DNA of 64,000 bases, taken from NCBI RefSeq assembly GCF_009857605.1, contig NZ_WWCT01000002.1:417424-481423 (forward strand), read 5' to 3'. This document shows positions 8,594 to 19,431 of the stretch, one piece after another. A model generated the notes under the pieces. It had not been told where the DNA came from and did not search any database. It saw only the letters and a program-made list of their open reading frames with translations. Positions within the stretch are counted from its first letter, which is position 1. The number at the start of each line of letters is the position of its first letter. The translations under genes were made by a program, and so were the position numbers. The DNA comes from Duganella levis. Its GTDB lineage: Bacteria; Pseudomonadota; Gammaproteobacteria; Burkholderiales; Burkholderiaceae_D.

Positions 8594-8627
8594 CCGGCCC
8601 GACGTACATCTTCCTGGGGATTAGACT

Positions 8628-10493
8628 GTGTCAGACGACGCTACGGCGCTGGAACCAACTGCGGAAGGCGATCTCCCGACAGCGATCGTCAAGCGCGCCG
8701 ACGGCATCTTCTTCAAGGGCGATGCGTCGGCCGTGGCTTGCGCCCTGGCGGCCAGCCAGGTCTTCATGGGCAGCGCCTATTTCGCCGGGCTGGATTACGC
8801 GGTGTTCAGCAAGATGCTGTACAACGTTGGCCCGGACCTGCCGGAAACCCTGCGCGACCAGCCGCTGCTGCGCTTTGCCGACGCCATCGAACCATTCCAC
8901 GCGCCGCGCCGCGCCTTGTACAAGACCGTCAAGGTCATCAACGGCGAGGCCGAATACTACTTCGAGCCGGTGTTCTTCGACGTCCCTGATATGCCACCGC
9001 AACCGGCGCGCCTGAACTTCGACGAATTCGTCGCCGATATGTGGGTCAAGGGCATCCGCTTCGGCATCGACGCGCCGGCGGTGCGCGACGTGATTGCCAC
9101 CGGGAGGCTGGCGCGCATCATCGTCGCGCGGCGCCTGAACGCGGTGCCGGGCAAGGATGCTGCCATCGTTGAAGTCTCGCAGGATATCCACCGCAGCAAT
9201 GCGCCCAAGGACATGGGCGACGGCCGGTTGGACCTGCAATCGTTCCAGAACCGCTTCCCGCAGGTGAAGCCGAACGTCAAGCTGCTGCGCAAGATGCCGC
9301 TCGCGGCGGGCGTGCGCGGGTATGAGTTGTCAGGACTGGTGCTGGAGCCGCCGCTGCCTAAGGATATCGAACTGGCCAGCGTGGCCGGCGACGGCACGGT
9401 GATTGAGAACCTGCGCGGCGGCGAATTCCTGGTGTCGGCGGTCGAAGGTTTTTTGAGCGTGGACCCGGCCAGCAAGCGGCTGTCGATCGGGCCCAAGATC
9501 ATCAGCCGCGAAGGCGTGAGCGCGCGCACCACCGGCAATCTGCAGCTGACCGGCGAGTATGAGGAATTCGGCGACGTCCAGGAACAGCGCCTGGTCGACG
9601 GCGGCAACATCACCATCCACGGCGACGTGTTCGGGAATATCGTCTCGCGCGGCGGCGATGTGCTGCTGAGTAAAAACCTGATGGGCGGCACCGTCACCAA
9701 TGCCGATGGCGCGATCCGCGTGCGCGGCGTGGCCTCCGGCGCGGTGCTGCAAACCAGGCGCGGCGAGGTGGCCCTGACGCGCGCCGAGAGCTGCATCATC
9801 TCCGGCAGCCGGGTGGTGATCGGCGAGGCCAGTAACTGCGAGATCATGGCCGATGAAGTGGTCATCAAGGTGGCGGAAGGCTGCGCCATCGCCGCCCGCA
9901 AGATCGAGATCGTGCACGCCGGTCCGCGCAAGCAGAACGAGATGCTGCTGTACGCGCTGGTGCCGGACACCACGAAGTTCGACAAGAAGATCGCCGAGTT
10001 GCAGCCCAAGGTGCAGCACGCGGCGCGCGAAGCGGATGCACGCAAGGCCGAAATGGATACCATCACCGGCCAGACCGAAGTGCGCAACTACCTGACGCTG
10101 GCCACGCGCGTGCGCAAGCGCGAGGTGGTGCTGACGCCGGAGCAGCTGCCGCTGTTCCAGAAGATGGCGGAGGCGGTCGGCCCGTCGCTGCGCCAGGTGG
10201 CGAAGATTTCGCTGGCGATCAAGGCGGCGCAGGTGCAGCAGGAACAGGCGCAGGGCGAGGTCGATCAGGTGCAGCGCCAGAAGGCCGCGCTGATACGCGG
10301 CTCGCGCTGCACGGTGGAGCTGATCACCGGCGACGTGCTGCTGCGGACCATGAGCTTTGTGCCGGGCGAACCGCCGCCATACGACCGGCCGGCCAAGGAA
10401 CTGAAAGCCAAGGTGCGCACCGCCACGCCGGGCATGACGGTGCTGCACTCAGGCCCGGTGGGGGCGATCAATTGGGCGCCGTACGTGGAGTGA
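8628..10493 (+). CDS. FapA/DUF342 family protein, second copy
   Basis: A 621-aa paralogue of the preceding protein with the same order: N-domain, beta-helix at about 265-440, coiled coil and C-terminal beta module. Long stretches are shared, for example IRFGIDAPAV/IRFGIDVAAV, LQSFQNRFPQ, EGFLSVD, TTGNLQL and EASNCEI. The coiled coil and tail differ more, as expected if the two copies have distinct partners or form a hetero-polymer. GTG start at 8628. The 3' end overlaps the convergent M23 gene by 26 bp. Confidence 0.85.
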   Translation: MSDDATALEPTAEGDLPTAIVKRADGIFFKGDASAVACALAASQVFMGSAYFAGLDYAVFSKMLYNVGPDLPETLRDQPLLRFADAIEPFHAPRRALYKTVKVINGEAEYYFEPVFFDVPDMPPQPARLNFDEFVADMWVKGIRFGIDAPAVRDVIATGRLARIIVARRLNAVPGKDAAIVEVSQDIHRSNAPKDMGDGRLDLQSFQNRFPQVKPNVKLLRKMPLAAGVRGYELSGLVLEPPLPKDIELASVAGDGTVIENLRGGEFLVSAVEGFLSVDPASKRLSIGPKIISREGVSARTTGNLQLTGEYEEFGDVQEQRLVDGGNITIHGDVFGNIVSRGGDVLLSKNLMGGTVTNADGAIRVRGVASGAVLQTRRGEVALTRAESCIISGSRVVIGEASNCEIMADEVVIKVAEGCAIAARKIEIVHAGPRKQNEMLLYALVPDTTKFDKKIAELQPKVQHAAREADARKAEMDTITGQTEVRNYLTLATRVRKREVVLTPEQLPLFQKMAEAVGPSLRQVAKISLAIKAAQVQQEQAQGEVDQVQRQKAALIRGSRCTVELITGDVLLRTMSFVPGEPPPYDRPAKELKAKVRTATPGMTVLHSGPVGAINWAPYVE

Positions 10494-11568
10494 AGCCGAC
10501 CACGGCGCCGTCGGGTGGATACTCGGCGCTGCGGCGCTGGCCGTTCAGCTGGAAGGCGTCGATCACGTAAGGCAGGCCTTCACCGCTCATGAAGTCGGCG
10601 CTGTTGGATACCTGAAAATGCAGGTGCGGCACGCGCGCGTCGCCTGAGATGCCAACCTGCGCCACCGGCTGGCCGCGTCGCACCCGGTCGCCGGCTCTGA
10701 CCTTGACGCTGCCGGGCCGCAGGTGCGCGTACTGCGCATACTGGCCGTCACCCAAGTCGATCACGATGAAATTGCCGGCCAGTTTATCCATCGTCATTGG
10801 CACTGCCGGCGTGAAGCCGGCGCTGGTGCGTGGCACGTTGTCCGGCGCGTCGTTGCGGGCGGCGATCACCATGCCGTCGGCCACCGCCAGCACTTCCGCG
10901 CCGTAGGCCAGGTGCGCGTGGGCGTCGCGCGGATCGCCCTTGTAGGGTTGGCCGTCCTGATACTTCTTCCAGTCGATGGCGTAGCGGCGCGTGTTGTAGG
11001 CCAGGCCGCCGGCGACGAATACGCCGGTGCGGTGATGCGACTCCAGGCTGGGGCCATTGTCGGCGCTCCAACCGGGGCCGCTCAACGGTGGACCCAGCGT
11101 TTTCAATTGTGTGGTGTGGGTGCCGATCAGTGGGCCATCGGCATAGCCGTCGCCAAGCAGCACGCGGTTGCGCAGCCCCTGCGGCACGGCGGCGCCGTCA
11201 AACGCCAGGCAGAGAAAGACCACGGCCGTGCCGCCGCTGCCATATTGCTGCATGCGGCTCTTGAGTTGCGCCTCGCTGACGCTGGCCAGCAGCTTGCCCT
11301 GGTCGCTGATGACTTCCACGCCCTTGACCGGCAGCGGCTGGTCCGCATACGTGTGCAGGTGCAGTTCATATAGCAGCAGGTTGCGGCCTTCAATGGGGAA
11401 AGCCGTCGGCGGTTGCGGTGTGCGGATCTCCAGCTGGACCGGCGGGAAGGCGGGTTGGCGGATCTGTGCGGCCGGCGGTGCTGCGGGGATGTCGTCGCAG
11501 CCCTGGGGCATGGCGGCGTGTGCCGAGGCGATGGTGCAGCACAGTACAGCAAGGGTTTTGATCGACAT
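10468..11568 (-). CDS. exported M23-family peptidase-like protein
   Basis: A 366-aa protein with a signal peptide (1-18, ASAHA) and a C-terminal LytM/M23 beta-domain at about 200-345. The characteristic tail GDARVPHLHFQ supplies the HxH ligands, with YAQYAHLRPGSVKVRAGD before it. The usual first metal motif HxxxD is represented only by RYAID near residue 195, where the His position is Arg. Either another nearby His (the ESHH pair) substitutes, or the protein is a non-catalytic LytM. Classical members cut cell-wall peptide bridges or activate amidases. It stands alone, convergent with the FapA pair. Confidence 0.8.
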   Translation of the reverse strand: MSIKTLAVLCCTIASAHAAMPQGCDDIPAAPPAAQIRQPAFPPVQLEIRTPQPPTAFPIEGRNLLLYELHLHTYADQPLPVKGVEVISDQGKLLASVSEAQLKSRMQQYGSGGTAVVFLCLAFDGAAVPQGLRNRVLLGDGYADGPLIGTHTTQLKTLGPPLSGPGWSADNGPSLESHHRTGVFVAGGLAYNTRRYAIDWKKYQDGQPYKGDPRDAHAHLAYGAEVLAVADGMVIAARNDAPDNVPRTSAGFTPAVPMTMDKLAGNFIVIDLGDGQYAQYAHLRPGSVKVRAGDRVRRGQPVAQVGISGDARVPHLHFQVSNSADFMSGEGLPYVIDAFQLNGQRRSAEYPPDGAVVGFTPRTAPN

Positions 11569-11640
11569 GGCCTGGCCGGTGGACTAAAGCAGGCATCTTA
11601 GAATCCGGCCGGGTACCGAGACTGCCAATTTGCGATGAAT

Positions 11641-12531
11641 TTATGCCAGCACCAGTGCGGCCAGCAGCTCGCGCGCGTAGCCGGGCAGCGCGGCTTCGTC
11701 GCGCACGCAGACCAGCAGTTTGCGGTCAGCCCAGGCGTCGCTCAGCTTGACGATGCGCAGTTCGTCCGGGCTGCGGCGGGCGGCGGTTTCGGGCAGCAGC
11801 GCCAGGCCGGCGCCGCTGGCGGCCATGCGGGCCATCGCTTCAAAGCTGCGCAGGCGGATCTTGCAGTGCAGCCGGCGGCCCAGCCGCGCCGCTTGTTCGG
11901 CCACTTGCTGCTGAAAGGCGCTGTCGCCGGCCAGTCCGATAAAGTCGTGGTCCAGCGCATCGGCAAACGCCAGGTGGCGCCTGTGGCCGAGCGTGTGCGC
12001 CAGCGGATGGCTGCGCGCCATCGCCAGCACCAGCGGGTCGTCGCGGAAGGGGAAGGTTTGCAGCGCGGCGTGGTCCACTGCATCCGAGATGATGCCGATG
12101 TCCGCCACGCCGTCGGCCAGCGCCTGCACGATGTCACGGCTCAGGCGCTCTTCCAGGTTGATGCTCAGTTGTGGATGCGTTTTCAGGAACGCCGCCAGCG
12201 CGTCCGGCAGGAACTCGGTCATGGCGGAGGTATTGCACAGCAGCCGCACCTGGCCTTTCAAGCCGGTAGCGAATTGCGCCAGGTCGGCGTGCATGTCCTC
12301 CACCTGGCGGGTAATGGCACGCGCATGCTGTAGCAGCGTGCGTCCGGCCTCGGTGGGTTCGGCGCCGCGCCGGCCGCGTTGCAGCAGTGGCACATTCAGC
12401 GCTTCCTCCATGCCGCGTACGCGGGCGCTGGCCGAGGGCAGCGCCATATGCGCCAACTGCGCGCCAGCCGTAATGCTGCCGCTGTCGGCGATATGGATGA
12501 ACAGCTTAAGATCGGTCAGGTCGAAGCGCAT
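11641..12531 (-). CDS. LysR-family transcriptional regulator
   Basis: A 296-aa LysR regulator. The N-terminal winged helix is at about 1-60 (DLKLFIHIADSGSITAGAQL, then SASARVRGMEEALNVPLLQRG) and the effector-binding periplasmic-binding-like domain at about 90-290. It is transcribed divergently from the TauE-type permease at 12600, 68 bp away. By the usual LysR arrangement it probably controls that permease. The effector cannot be read from sequence. Confidence 0.9.
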   Translation of the reverse strand: MRFDLTDLKLFIHIADSGSITAGAQLAHMALPSASARVRGMEEALNVPLLQRGRRGAEPTEAGRTLLQHARAITRQVEDMHADLAQFATGLKGQVRLLCNTSAMTEFLPDALAAFLKTHPQLSINLEERLSRDIVQALADGVADIGIISDAVDHAALQTFPFRDDPLVLAMARSHPLAHTLGHRRHLAFADALDHDFIGLAGDSAFQQQVAEQAARLGRRLHCKIRLRSFEAMARMAASGAGLALLPETAARRSPDELRIVKLSDAWADRKLLVCVRDEAALPGYARELLAALVLA

Positions 12532-12599
12532 AGCCTATGGATAATCCGAAGTCTGCCTCAGTATATGCCAGATTTTCAACCATGGCGCGGGAGGGCACA

Positions 12600-13325
12600 A
12601 TGGCGCTCATGGATACCTTATTTATTACCGTTGTTTTCATCGTGGCAGGCCTGGTCAAGGGCGTTACCGGCATGGGCTTGCCGACCGTGGCGATCGCGCT
12701 GCTGTCGTTGCGCATGCCGCCGCTGTCCGCCGCCGCGCTGCTGATTGTGCCTTCGTCTGTGACGAATGTATGGCAACTGGCGGCCGGCCCGTCCGTCTAT
12801 CCGCTGTGGCAGCGCTTCAAATGGGTGATGCTGGCCATCTGCGTTGGCGTGGCGGCTGCCGGCTGGCTGGGCGCAGCGTCCTGGAGCGGGGCGGTGCTCG
12901 GGTTGGCGCTGGTGGGCTATGGCTTACTGGGGCTGAGCGGCTGGCGCGCGCAGGTGGCGGAGCGCCATCAGCGCTGGGCTGGTCCGCTGGCCGGCGCGGC
13001 GACGGGGCTGATGGCGGGCGTTACCGGCGTCTTTGTCATGCCGGTAGCGCCGTATCTGCAGGCGCTCAATCTGAACAAGGACGATCTGGTGCAGGCGCTG
13101 GGCATGGCTTTCACCATTGGCACACTGGCGCTGGCGGTGATGTTGACGCTGAATGGCACCTGGCATGCAACGGCGGCTGGCGCTTCGGTGCTGACCTTGA
13201 TTCCTGCCGTCGCCGGCATGCAGCTGGGGCAATGGCTGCGCGACCGCATGCCGCCGGCCGTATTCCGGCGCTGTTTCTTTATCGCTTTGCTGGCACTGGG
13301 TGCGCACCAGCTGATCCGACTCTAA
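12600..13325 (+). CDS. TauE/SafE-family membrane permease
   Basis: A 241-aa polytopic membrane protein with seven to eight hydrophobic segments and the family's opening GLVKGVTGMGLPTVAIALL, with a pseudo-repeat AGAATGLMAGVTGVFVMP in the second half. TauE/SafE proteins export sulfite, sulfoacetate or other small organic anions. The ATG at 12600 has GGGAGG six bases upstream; ATG 12609 is also possible. It is divergent from a LysR regulator. The last 4 bp overlap arfB, which is convergent. Confidence 0.87.
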   Translation: MALMDTLFITVVFIVAGLVKGVTGMGLPTVAIALLSLRMPPLSAAALLIVPSSVTNVWQLAAGPSVYPLWQRFKWVMLAICVGVAAAGWLGAASWSGAVLGLALVGYGLLGLSGWRAQVAERHQRWAGPLAGAATGLMAGVTGVFVMPVAPYLQALNLNKDDLVQALGMAFTIGTLALAVMLTLNGTWHATAAGASVLTLIPAVAGMQLGQWLRDRMPPAVFRRCFFIALLALGAHQLIRL

Positions 13326-13717
13326 AAATTGACTTTGCCGCGCATCTGTTTGCGTTCGCCGTCCTTGGCCTTGCCTTCGAGGCGGCGGCGTTGCGATCCC
13401 ATGGTGGGCTTGGTGGCACGGCGGACGGCGGGCAGCACGGCCACGCTGTCGACCATCTCCTGCAGGCGGCGCAACGCGTCCTGCTTGTTGGCGCCCAGGC
13501 TGCGCGACTGCTGCGCCTTCATCACGACCACGCCTTCGCGCGTGAGGCGACTGTCGCGCAGGGCCAGCATGCGTTGCTTGATATGGTCGGGCAGCGACGA
13601 CGCGGCGATGTCGAAGCGTACATGCACGGCGTTCGACACCTTGTTCACATTCTGCCCGCCCGGCCCCTGAGCGCGGATGGCGGTGAATTCCACTTCATCG
13701 GGATTAATCTGGTTCAT
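13322..13717 (-). CDS. arfB: ArfB/YaeJ ribosome-rescue peptidyl-tRNA hydrolase
   Basis: A 131-aa class-I release-factor-like protein. The catalytic GGQ is at residues 20-22 (AQGPGGQNVNK). It is followed by the codon-independent fold and the long basic C-terminal tail (RRRLEGKAKDGERKQMRGKVNF) that enters the empty mRNA channel of stalled ribosomes. It lacks the codon-recognition domains of RF1/RF2, as ArfB should. The start ATG at 13717 yields the normal family length. Confidence 0.95.
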   Translation of the reverse strand: MNQINPDEVEFTAIRAQGPGGQNVNKVSNAVHVRFDIAASSLPDHIKQRMLALRDSRLTREGVVVMKAQQSRSLGANKQDALRRLQEMVDSVAVLPAVRRATKPTMGSQRRRLEGKAKDGERKQMRGKVNF

Positions 13718-13831
13718 ACGGCGATTGTAGCAAACACGCCAACGCGCCGGGGAAGGTTGATGCCTGTCAACGCCGATCGCGGCGCGCGCGGTTAGGATGG
13801 CACTTGCTGTTCTCCGAACGAAAGGATCAAC

Positions 13832-14311
13832 ATGTCTTCCTCGACCACGCAGGCCAGCGCCGCTGAGGCGCAGCAGTATCTGGTATTCCGGCTCGGCGGA
13901 CTCGATTACGCGCTGGATTTCAGCAAGGTGCAGGAATTGCGCCCGTTGCAGGCATTGGAGCGCTTCTCGTCGGATGACGGCGAGATTATCAGCGGCGTGG
14001 TGGTGTCGCGCGGCGTGATCATGCCGATCGTCGATATGCGCATCGCCTTCGGCCCGCGCCCGCCGCAGCATGATCCGCTGACCGACGTGATTATTCTCAA
14101 GCTATCGAGTTGCGTGATGGGGATGGTGGTAGATGGCGTGACGGATATCGTCGCGCTGAAGCTCGATCAGGTGCAGCCGATTGCCGGCGCAGCGGCGGTG
14201 GACTATCTGATCGGACTGGGGGAGGTGGACGGGCGCCGTTTGATCGTGGTGGACATCGATAAGCTGATGTCCATCCGCAAAGTGCAATTCGGCGCCCGCC
14301 AGGCGGCCTAG
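13832..14311 (+). CDS. CheW-like chemotaxis coupling protein
   Basis: A 159-aa single-domain CheW protein (YLVFRLGGLDYALDFSKVQELRP, then VVSRGVIMPIVDMR, and MVVDGVTDIVAL). CheW links methyl-accepting chemoreceptors to the CheA kinase. It is an orphan here, with no cheA, receptor or flagellar gene in view. It may belong to a type-IV-pilus or alternative signalling array, or serve the main chemosensory cluster elsewhere. GAAAGGATCAAC precedes the ATG at 13832. Confidence 0.9.
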   Translation: MSSSTTQASAAEAQQYLVFRLGGLDYALDFSKVQELRPLQALERFSSDDGEIISGVVVSRGVIMPIVDMRIAFGPRPPQHDPLTDVIILKLSSCVMGMVVDGVTDIVALKLDQVQPIAGAAAVDYLIGLGEVDGRRLIVVDIDKLMSIRKVQFGARQAA

Positions 14312-14321
14312 CGGCTAAAGC

Positions 14322-16328
14322 TTAGCCGAGTGCTTCCATCTGCTCGTTCAACTCCAGCCACTGGGCTTCCAGCTCGCCCAGGTCTTTGTTGAAGAAGGTC
14401 TGGTCGGCCAGCAGTTGTTTCAGCTTGGCCTTGTTGGCGGCGTCGTAGATCGACTCTTCGCCCAACTTGGCTTCCACTTCCGCCTTCTGCGCGGTGCGCT
14501 TGGCGATCTGCTCGTCCAGGCGCTTGATCTTCTGCTCCAGCGGCTTGCGCAGCGCGGACAGGCGCTGGCGCTCTTCCGCCTCCTTGCGCTTCTGTTCCTT
14601 GGTGTTGACCACCGGCGCATCAACCGCAGCCTTTTCCGGCGCGACCGGCGACTGCACCGGGAACGCGGTTTTGTTTTCCTTGCCCGCCGCCGGCAGCACG
14701 TCGGTGCCTTTACCCAGCTTGGTCTGGAACAGCCAATCCTTGTAGTCATCCAGGTCGCCGTCGAACGGTTGCAGCTTGCCGTCGGCGACAATGATGAACT
14801 GGTCGGTGGTGGCGCGCAGCAGGTGGCGATCGTGGGATACCACTACCAGCGTGCCTTCGAACTGCGCCAGCGCTTCGGTCAACGCTTCGCGGGTTTCCAG
14901 ATCCAGGTGATTGGTCGGTTCATCGAGCAGCAGCAGGTTAGGGCGCTGCCAGACGATCAGCGCCAGTGCCAGGCGCGCTTTCTCGCCGCCGGAGAACGGC
15001 GCGATCGAGCTGGTGACCATGGTGCCCGGGAAGTTAAAGCCGCCCAGGAAGTTGCGCAGTTCCTGCTCGCGCACCGTCGGCGCGATCTTCGCCAGGTGCC
15101 ACAGCGGCGATTCGTCGTGACGCAGCATCTCTACCTGGTGCTGGGCGAAGTAACCAATGTTCAGGCCCTTGCCAGTGGTCGATTCGCCGGTCAGCGGCGT
15201 GATGTCGCCGGCGATGGTCTTGATCAGCGTCGATTTACCGGCGCCGTTCACACCCAGCAGGCCGATACGCTGGCCGATCTGTAGCGAGAAGTTGATGTTG
15301 TTGACGATGGTCTTGTGCGTGATCTCGCCGGTCGCCTGGTCTTCGATCTTGTAGCCTGCATCGACGTCTTCCATCACCAGCAGCGGGTTCGGTGCGCTCA
15401 GCGGCTCGCGGAATTCAAACGAGAATTCGGCGGCAGCCCGCAACGGCGCCAGTTCTTCCATCTTGGCCAGCGCCTTCATGCGGCTCTGCGCTTGACGGGC
15501 CTTGGAGGCTTGTGCCTTGAAGCGGTTGACGAACGATTCCAGGTGGGCGCGTTTGCGCTGCTGCTTTTCCAGCGCGCCGGCGGCCAGGATCATCTGCGCT
15601 GCGCGCTGACGTTCGAAGGCCGAGTAGTTGCCCGAGTAGCGTTTCAGCTTGCGCTCATCGATGTGCACCACCACGTTGACGATTTCGTCGAGGAAGTCGC
15701 GATCGTGGGAGATGATCAGCAGCGTGCCAGGGTAGCGTTTCAGCCAGTCTTCCAGCCAGATGATCGCGTCCAGATCCAGGTGATTGGTTGGTTCATCGAG
15801 CAGCAGCAGGTCGGAAGGGCACATCAGCGCCTGCGCCAGATTCAAACGCATGCGCCAGCCGCCGGAGAAGCTGGCCACCGGTTGCTGCATCTGGTCCAGC
15901 GAGAAGCCAAGGCCCAGCAGCAGCTGTTCGCCGCGCGACTGCACGGTGTAGGCGTCGGCATCGGCCAGCGCGCTGTAGATTTCACCGATGGCGATGCCGT
16001 TTTCGGTGGTTTCCGGTTCCGACTCCAGGCGCGCCAGTTCGGCTTCCAGCTTGCGCAGTGTGACGTCGCCGTCGATGGCGTAGTCCAGCGCCGCGCGTTC
16101 CAGCGGCGGCGTTTCCTGCGCCACGTAGGCGACACGCCATTTGGCCGGGAAATCGATATCGCCCTGGTCCGGGTGCAGCTCGCCGCGCATCATCGCGAAC
16201 AGGCTGGATTTGCCGGCGCCATTGGCGCCGATCAGGCCAATCTTATCGCCAGGATTGAGGGTAACGTCGACTTGTTCCAGCAGCGGCTTTATGCCGCGCA
16301 TCAGGCTTACTTGGTTAAAACGGATCAT
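14322..16328 (-). CDS. ABC-F family ATPase (YheS/Uup-like)
   Basis: A 668-aa protein with two ABC ATPase domains and no membrane segments, so an ABC-F translation-associated factor. Walker A motifs are GANGAGKSS (about 35) and GVNGAGKST (about 360). Signature motifs are FSGGWRMRL and FSGGEKARLALAL, and Walker B motifs are LLLLDEPTNHLDL in both halves. An interdomain linker at about 235-310 is rich in Lys/Arg/Gln. The C-terminal coiled coil at about 560-665 resembles YheS. ABC-F proteins act on the ribosomal E site. The gene follows prmB by 12 bp on the same strand. Confidence 0.92.
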   Translation of the reverse strand: MIRFNQVSLMRGIKPLLEQVDVTLNPGDKIGLIGANGAGKSSLFAMMRGELHPDQGDIDFPAKWRVAYVAQETPPLERAALDYAIDGDVTLRKLEAELARLESEPETTENGIAIGEIYSALADADAYTVQSRGEQLLLGLGFSLDQMQQPVASFSGGWRMRLNLAQALMCPSDLLLLDEPTNHLDLDAIIWLEDWLKRYPGTLLIISHDRDFLDEIVNVVVHIDERKLKRYSGNYSAFERQRAAQMILAAGALEKQQRKRAHLESFVNRFKAQASKARQAQSRMKALAKMEELAPLRAAAEFSFEFREPLSAPNPLLVMEDVDAGYKIEDQATGEITHKTIVNNINFSLQIGQRIGLLGVNGAGKSTLIKTIAGDITPLTGESTTGKGLNIGYFAQHQVEMLRHDESPLWHLAKIAPTVREQELRNFLGGFNFPGTMVTSSIAPFSGGEKARLALALIVWQRPNLLLLDEPTNHLDLETREALTEALAQFEGTLVVVSHDRHLLRATTDQFIIVADGKLQPFDGDLDDYKDWLFQTKLGKGTDVLPAAGKENKTAFPVQSPVAPEKAAVDAPVVNTKEQKRKEAEERQRLSALRKPLEQKIKRLDEQIAKRTAQKAEVEAKLGEESIYDAANKAKLKQLLADQTFFNKDLGELEAQWLELNEQMEALG

Positions 16329-16340
16329 TGCGTATTCTTC

Positions 16341-17228
16341 TTAGAGTTTCAACTGGTCGGCGGTCAGCAGGAAGACCATGTCGTCGCCATTGCTGGTGGT
16401 GAGCCACGTCAGGCCAAGTTCACCGAATGCGGCTTCGGCGAATTCTTTTTCATTGCCGATTTCGACGATCAGCAGGCCGTCGTCGGTCAGGCGTTCGGCG
16501 GCGCCGGCCACGATGCGGCGCACCAGGTCCATGCCATCCTTGCCGCCATCCAGCGCCAGTTCAGGCTCGGCGCGGTATTCCATCGGCAGCTTGCTCATCG
16601 ACGCCGAGTTCACGTACGGCGGATTGGTGATGATCAGGTCATACTTCTTGTTCGGCACATTGGCGTACAGGTCGGACTGGATCAGCGTCAAACGGTCTTC
16701 CAGCTCGTAGGTGGCGACGTTGCGCTTGGCGACTTCCAGCGCGTCGGCCGAGATATCGACCGCATCGACGGCGGCATCCGGGAAGGCGTCGGCCATCATG
16801 ATGGCCAGGCAGCCGGACCCGGTGCACAGTTCCAGGATGTTGGACACATTCTCAGGCTCGTTGACCCACGGCGCGAAGTATTCCGGAATCAGCTCGGCGA
16901 TGAAGGAGCGCGGCACGATGGTGCGCTCGTCGACGTAGAACTTGTAGCTGCCGAGGAAGGCTTCGTTGGTGATGTAGGCAGCCGGCACGCGGTCGTTGGT
17001 GCGGCGGTCGATCACGGCCAGCACCGCAGCCACTTCTTCCGGCAGCAGCTTGGCGTCCAGGAAGGGATCGAGCAGGTCCAGCGGCAGCTTGAGCGTGTGC
17101 AGGATCAGATAGGCTGCTTCGTCATATGCTTCGGTGCTGCCATGGCCGAAGAACAGCTTGGCGGTGTTGAAGCGGGTGACGGTGTAGCGCAGCAGGTCGC
17201 GCGGCGTGGTGAAAAGAGTCGTGTTCAT
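16341..17228 (-). CDS. prmB: PrmB, ribosomal protein L3 glutamine N5-methyltransferase
   Basis: A 295-aa SAM-dependent methyltransferase that modifies a Gln of ribosomal protein uL3. It has an N-terminal helical domain, then the Rossmann motif I ILELCTGSGCLAIMMA (about 140), VDAVDISADAL, and the HemK/PrmB catalytic NPPY in DLIITNPPYVNSASM. The RTIVPRSFIAELI stretch is typical of PrmB rather than PrmC. The ATG at 17228 gives the normal family length. It lies directly downstream of dapE, a common betaproteobacterial order. Confidence 0.95.
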   Translation of the reverse strand: MNTTLFTTPRDLLRYTVTRFNTAKLFFGHGSTEAYDEAAYLILHTLKLPLDLLDPFLDAKLLPEEVAAVLAVIDRRTNDRVPAAYITNEAFLGSYKFYVDERTIVPRSFIAELIPEYFAPWVNEPENVSNILELCTGSGCLAIMMADAFPDAAVDAVDISADALEVAKRNVATYELEDRLTLIQSDLYANVPNKKYDLIITNPPYVNSASMSKLPMEYRAEPELALDGGKDGMDLVRRIVAGAAERLTDDGLLIVEIGNEKEFAEAAFGELGLTWLTTSNGDDMVFLLTADQLKL

Positions 17229-17274
17229 GGCTATCTCGGTAAAACGGTCATCGGAGCCCACGCCGCGCTGCTGT

Positions 17275-18763
<1,489 letters not shown>

Positions 18764-18872
18764 GATAGGTCGGGGAAGTTGGACCCGGTAGGATACCACG
18801 CCCGGTAGCCGGACTGATAGTCGCCCGGCACCGCCGGCTATGAGCGGAGTGCCGGGTCCGCCGCCGCGTCCA

Positions 18873-19424
18873 TCAGGCGCGCAGTTCGCGCTCGATCGCT
18901 TCCTTCAGCAGGGCGTCGTCGGTGGTGGTGTCCGGCGCGAAGCGGCCGACTACCTTGCCTTCTTTACTGATCAGGAATTTCTCGAAGTTCCACAGCACGT
19001 CGGTCGGGTTGTCCTGTTTGATGCCGTAACCGGCCAGCTTGGCGCGGAAGTCGCTGCCCGGCTTTTCCTGCGCCTGCGGCTGTTCCTCGATCAGGCGCTG
19101 GTACAGCGGATGCTGGCCCGGACCCTTGACGACGATTTTTTCAAACAGCGGAAACTTGACGCTGAATTTGCTGGTACAGAAGGCGGCGATTTCTTCATTG
19201 GTGCCCGACTCCTGCTCGCCGAATTCGTTGGCCGGGAAGCCCGCCACCACCAGGCCCTCGGCCTGCTTTTCCTCGTACAGCTTTTCCAGGCCTTCGTATT
19301 GCGGCGTCAGGCCGCAGGCGGAAGCCACGTTCACCACCAGCACGACTTTGCCGCGATAGGCGCCGATGCTGGTTTCTTCGCCGTCAATGCGGCGCACTGG
19401 AATGTCGTAGACAGGTTGGCTCAT
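18873..19424 (-). CDS. glutathione peroxidase family protein (Cys type)
   Basis: A 183-aa thioredoxin-fold peroxidase. The peroxidatic residue is Cys, in VNVASACGLTPQYEGL. The Gln of GFPANEFGEQE and the downstream WNFEKFLISKEG complete the catalytic tetrad (C-Q-W-N). It has no signal peptide and no selenocysteine. It reduces hydroperoxides, probably with thioredoxin as most bacterial Cys-type members do. It is in the leftward dap/pilU string, 7 bp downstream of pilU. Confidence 0.93.
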   Translation of the reverse strand: MSQPVYDIPVRRIDGEETSIGAYRGKVVLVVNVASACGLTPQYEGLEKLYEEKQAEGLVVAGFPANEFGEQESGTNEEIAAFCTSKFSVKFPLFEKIVVKGPGQHPLYQRLIEEQPQAQEKPGSDFRAKLAGYGIKQDNPTDVLWNFEKFLISKEGKVVGRFAPDTTTDDALLKEAIERELRA

Positions 19425-19431
19425 ATGGACC

